The notes under the pieces are model-generated. The model was not told where the DNA came from and searched no databases. It was given only the letters and a program-made list of their open reading frames with translations. A stretch of DNA of 64,000 nt from Hermodice carunculata. Lineage: Eukaryota > Annelida > Polychaeta > Eunicida > Amphinomidae. Each line of letters opens with the position of its first letter. The first letter of the stretch is position 1. The translations under genes were made by a program, and so were the position numbers. Shown here one piece after another: positions 61,021-64,000 of the stretch. Location: contig OZ026625.1 in NCBI GenBank assembly GCA_964020975.1, positions 43,702,794-43,766,793 of the forward strand, read 5' to 3'.

Positions 61021-61805
61021 ATACTGTCCTTAGCCGGCTTTTATATGATTTTGTAGAGTATAACGACATGGTCCCAGTTGATATGCAACATTCCCAAGAG
61101 GTCAAGTACACATATTTTTGCCATGGTAACCAGACTTTCACTTGGGTGGATCACATTCTTGCATTTGCCCGAGATATGGATCACATCAAATCATGTAAAA
61201 TCGTCCCTTTGGATGATGGTAATTTAAGTGACCACCTCCCCTTGTGTTTGCACATTCAAGTACAATTGTCTGGGCAATCATGTTCAATCTCTCATATGAA
61301 AAGCTTTAATCCAGTGGTAAGTTTTCTCCCTCCTAACTGGAAGAACAGTGAGCGTAATGACTTATATAGGCAACTACTGGTCAATAAGTTGGGTTCTATA
61401 GGTATTATGGAGGATATTAGTGTAAGTAACCGAGAAGACGCACAGAGGATTGTGGAGCAGAGACTGGGGGACATTAATGCCGCTATGCTTGAGGCATGCG
61501 CAGAAGCCGGTTGTCTTCCTAAAAAACGTTATAAACCGAAACATTACTGGTGTCCGCATTTAAGTTATTTGAGAGATAAGAAAAGGTTCTGGTATTATCT
61601 ATGGGTTACTAATGATAAACCTAGAGTTGGTGCGGTGTATGAAGGGTACAAACACATTAAAAAGATGTTCCGCCGTTACAGTAGGCAATATATGCAAGGT
61701 CATGTCAACAGGGATTTTCAACGCCTTAACAGCCTGTATAGAAATCGTAAGATGTCGTCTTTTTGGAATTTTATTAAGAAGAGCAAGAGGAACAATATTG
61801 ATTGA
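60954..61805 (+). pseudogene. LINE ORF2, endonuclease C-terminus and linker
   Basis: Frame with YFCHGNQTFTWVDHILAFAR and NLSDHLPLCLHI, the C-terminal catalytic SDH of the AP-like endonuclease. Then comes a linker rich in basic residues (KKRYKPKHYWCPHLSYLRDK) ending SSFWNFIKKSKRNNID and a stop. The frame is cut from the reverse transcriptase by a local four-base duplication (ATTGATTGATTCC, about 61,797-61,806). The endonuclease N-terminus is missing. The first 20 or so codons before about 61,020 look like flanking DNA. Confidence 0.85.
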
Positions 61806-63920
61806 TTCCACACTTAATGTTAACCAGTTTGCCGATCATTTTATAGGTATAATGCAAGACCCCGGTGATCTATCTGAGGAACATAATGTTATTAAGTGTC
61901 AGGTGGATGCTACATTTGAAAAGCATATGAAGGATACCTTTGATGATGTTGCTGTATCCCCTAAAGCAGTGAATAAGTTCATTTTGTCACTAAAAGGTAA
62001 CACTGCAGCTGGTGTTGACGGTATATTTCCGGAGCACTTAAAATATGGTAACTCAGACATTTTATGTTCCACCTTGTCTAGTTTATACACTTTTATTCTA
62101 CGCTGGAGTGTTGTTCCACGCGTTTTTCAGGTTGGTATTATTGTTCCCATCCTGAAAAAGCCTACATTAAATCCTAACGACGCTCAGAACTACAGACCTA
62201 TCACAGTGAGTTCAGTACACTCCAAGCTACTTGAATGTTACCTTTCGCCTACTGATGGCGCTGCCCCGACTCAGTTCGGGTTCAGGGAACACAGAGACAC
62301 GTCTATGGCTTGTGCTTTTTTACATGATGTAGTTAATTACTTTCACAAAGCCAAATCTCCCTTATTTATGTGTTCTCTTGACGCTGTCAAATGTTTTGAT
62401 ACCATCTGGCACCACGGATTATTTTATAAATTGTTACATGCATTGCCTTTGTCTCATTGGATGTTCCTATTTAGGTGGTACTCATCACTTAAAGCCAAAG
62501 TCAAATGGAATGGTGACGTAAGCACTGTGTTTCCTGTTACTAGAGGTACGCGTCAGGGTAGCATAATTTCGCCAAAGCTTTTCAACATTTTTATTAATGA
62601 TCTCTTGTTAAACCTTGATTCTGTTGAACAGGGTGTTAGGATTGGTGACACGAAATATAATACATGTGCTTATGCAGACGATATTACCGTGTTTTCATCA
62701 AGTGTAACTGGGTTGCAATCTCTGATTGATGTATGTGACAGGTATGCTAAAAAGTGGCGATTTTCTTTTGGAATTACTAAGACCAAATGTATGTCATCAC
62801 ATGGATCATTGTTTGCTGATAGCCCTTGTTGGAAACTGGATGGTGGAACTATTTTACAGGAGGACTTTATTAACATTCTCGGTGTAACGTATTCGCGGGA
62901 CAATAGTTATAAACTGCATGTTTCGGACCGCATTTCCGCGACCAGACGTTGTATGTATGGACTAAGTAGCTCTGGGTTTACTTACCCGGGACTGGACACA
63001 TATTCTAAAACTTATCTTTGGAAGACTACTGGTCTACGTTGTCTTACTTATGGCATGGAATGTATATGTTTAACAAAAAGGCAGATACAGTCGCTTGACT
63101 CTTTACAGGGTAATATACTCAAATCTGTTCTAGGGTTTGGTAAACGTTGTCACCACTCTGATTTATTAAGAGCCTTAAATGTTACCCCGATTGCTGACAT
63201 TATCTTGAGGGACACTTTTTCATTACTTAACAGAGTCTTTAAATGTGCTTCACCTTATAGATCTCTTTGTTCCCATTTACTGGGCAAGTATATTGTTGAC
63301 GGTTCTTCCAATGTAAGTACTCTCGTAGGCAGGATAGTCTCATGTGGCCAATCACCTTGGTCTATTATTACCAATGATTTTACGAATCCTTCTACTTTGT
63401 CAAGTGTACCTTATGGCGTCGCTGACTCTCTCAAATATTTAATTAACAGTTCTCAATTTAATATTCGTAATAGCAGGGAACACCGTATCGCAACGCTGCT
63501 TGTGAACTCCTTTTAACCTTGTCGTGCATAATCTGTTATCTTTCGGCTTTACGTTCGACCGTAGCTTTTATTTCAACACTTTGTGTTTAGTTTTACTTAG
63601 TTACCCTGCTTGGTCGGATCTCCGAGTGGTGGCGCGGGTGTCCGTCCTGGTGGTGCCTGCCCCACCACGAGGACACATGACCCTGCCTTCGTCCTGTGTG
63701 TGTGTGTCTCCGCTGGTGAGGGCCTCCTTGGTATTTACCGGGTCCTGACCAGAGGAGACACCAAATTTAACCTCTTTTGAGTTCCGTCGTACTGTAGTTT
63801 GATTATTTTGGTGCGTTTATTACATGTTTGATCTTGATGTATATGGTAAACGTATTTTGATGTATGTATATTTTTCCTCGTTTTCGGGGGTTTTAATAAA
63901 GTATTATTATTATTATAATA
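61020..63920 (+). mobile_element. 5'-truncated non-LTR retrotransposon (LINE)
   Basis: The element starts inside the endonuclease domain (YTVLSRLLYDFVEYNDMVPV onward, with WVDHIL and LSDHLPL). It continues through the reverse transcriptase, a C-terminal region ending LLVNSF with TAA at 63,516, and a 3' UTR of about 380 bp. The tail is AATAAAG followed by a short (TATTAT)n. Order and motifs fit the CR1/L2/Jockey-like superclade with an AP-type endonuclease; the exact clade is not assigned. No target-site duplication was recognised. It lies just downstream of dynein-like exon E3', same strand. Confidence 0.93.
61797..63516 (+). pseudogene. LINE ORF2, reverse transcriptase and C-terminus
   Basis: The frame carries the ordered RT motifs: AAGVDGIFPEHLKYG, NYRPITVSSVHSKLLECYL, QFGFREHRDTSMACAF, LDAVKCFDTIWHHGLFYKLL (motif A, D present), TRGTRQGSIISPKLFNIFIN (motif B), AYADDITVF (motif C, catalytic YADD intact) and WRFSFGITKTKCM. 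A cysteine/histidine-poor C-terminal region follows (CHHSDLLRALNVTPIADIIL) to TAA at 63,516. The RT itself reads through without a stop, so it is a young-looking copy; only the joint with the endonuclease frame and the missing 5' end make it defective. Open codons upstream to 61,612 are in the wrong frame for the element. Confidence 0.92.
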
Positions 63921-64000
63921 GATAGAGATGTCATTCCAACTTCTACAAGGGGGTTATTGATCATTGCACACCTAATGAATCTAAAACAAAAGTTGTAGCA

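Overview
The window is invertebrate animal genomic DNA. The evidence is spliced genes with GT/AG introns, an A+T-rich background full of miniature inverted-repeat transposons, minisatellites and simple repeats, and a LINE. The two recognisable coding signals are an animal RPAP2 and pieces of a dynein heavy chain. Frequent TACATGTA- and TAGGCCTA-type words and the long AGCTCAGCTGA-type dispersed repeat suggest a marine deuterostome (hemichordate, echinoderm or lancelet) or possibly a mollusc. This taxon guess is inference only.

Layout. (1) 1-10.9 kb: no convincing gene. It holds a 57-bp minisatellite, TTAA-flanked MITEs, a dead LINE 3' end, (AT)n and (AAAT)n tracts and a 140-bp repeat carrying a GTGGCGCCAC palindrome. 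(2) 10.9-12.9 kb, minus strand: an unrecognised coiled-coil gene, modelled as three exons joining in frame, with a promoter-like CpG-rich start at 12.84-12.92 kb. (3) 15.7-41.0 kb, plus strand: RPAP2, the RTR1-type zinc-finger RNA polymerase II CTD phosphatase. It has a candidate tiny first exon at 15,725, then five clear exons from 33,981 to 41,031. The conserved C-terminal exons of RPAP2 were not found. (4) 43.5-59.2 kb, plus strand: nine exons, all phase 0/0. They encode two successive copies of the dynein microtubule-binding stalk tip, separated by three 31-codon exons, with no AAA motor exons around them. (5) 61.0-63.9 kb: a 5'-truncated non-LTR retrotransposon with endonuclease tail and nearly whole reverse transcriptase.

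The most unusual content is region 4. It is a tandem dynein microtubule-binding-domain gene lying directly downstream of, and phase-compatible with, an RPAP2 that seems to lack its own C-terminal exons. The two modules are anciently diverged in their first exons (about 28/50 identical residues by eye). However, a 3-kb block holding the third exon is nearly identical between them (64/67 residues), which points to recent gene conversion or partial duplication. One copy of that block has gained a TTAA MITE and the other keeps the empty site. Whether RPAP2 and the dynein-like exons form one transcript or two cannot be decided from the sequence alone.
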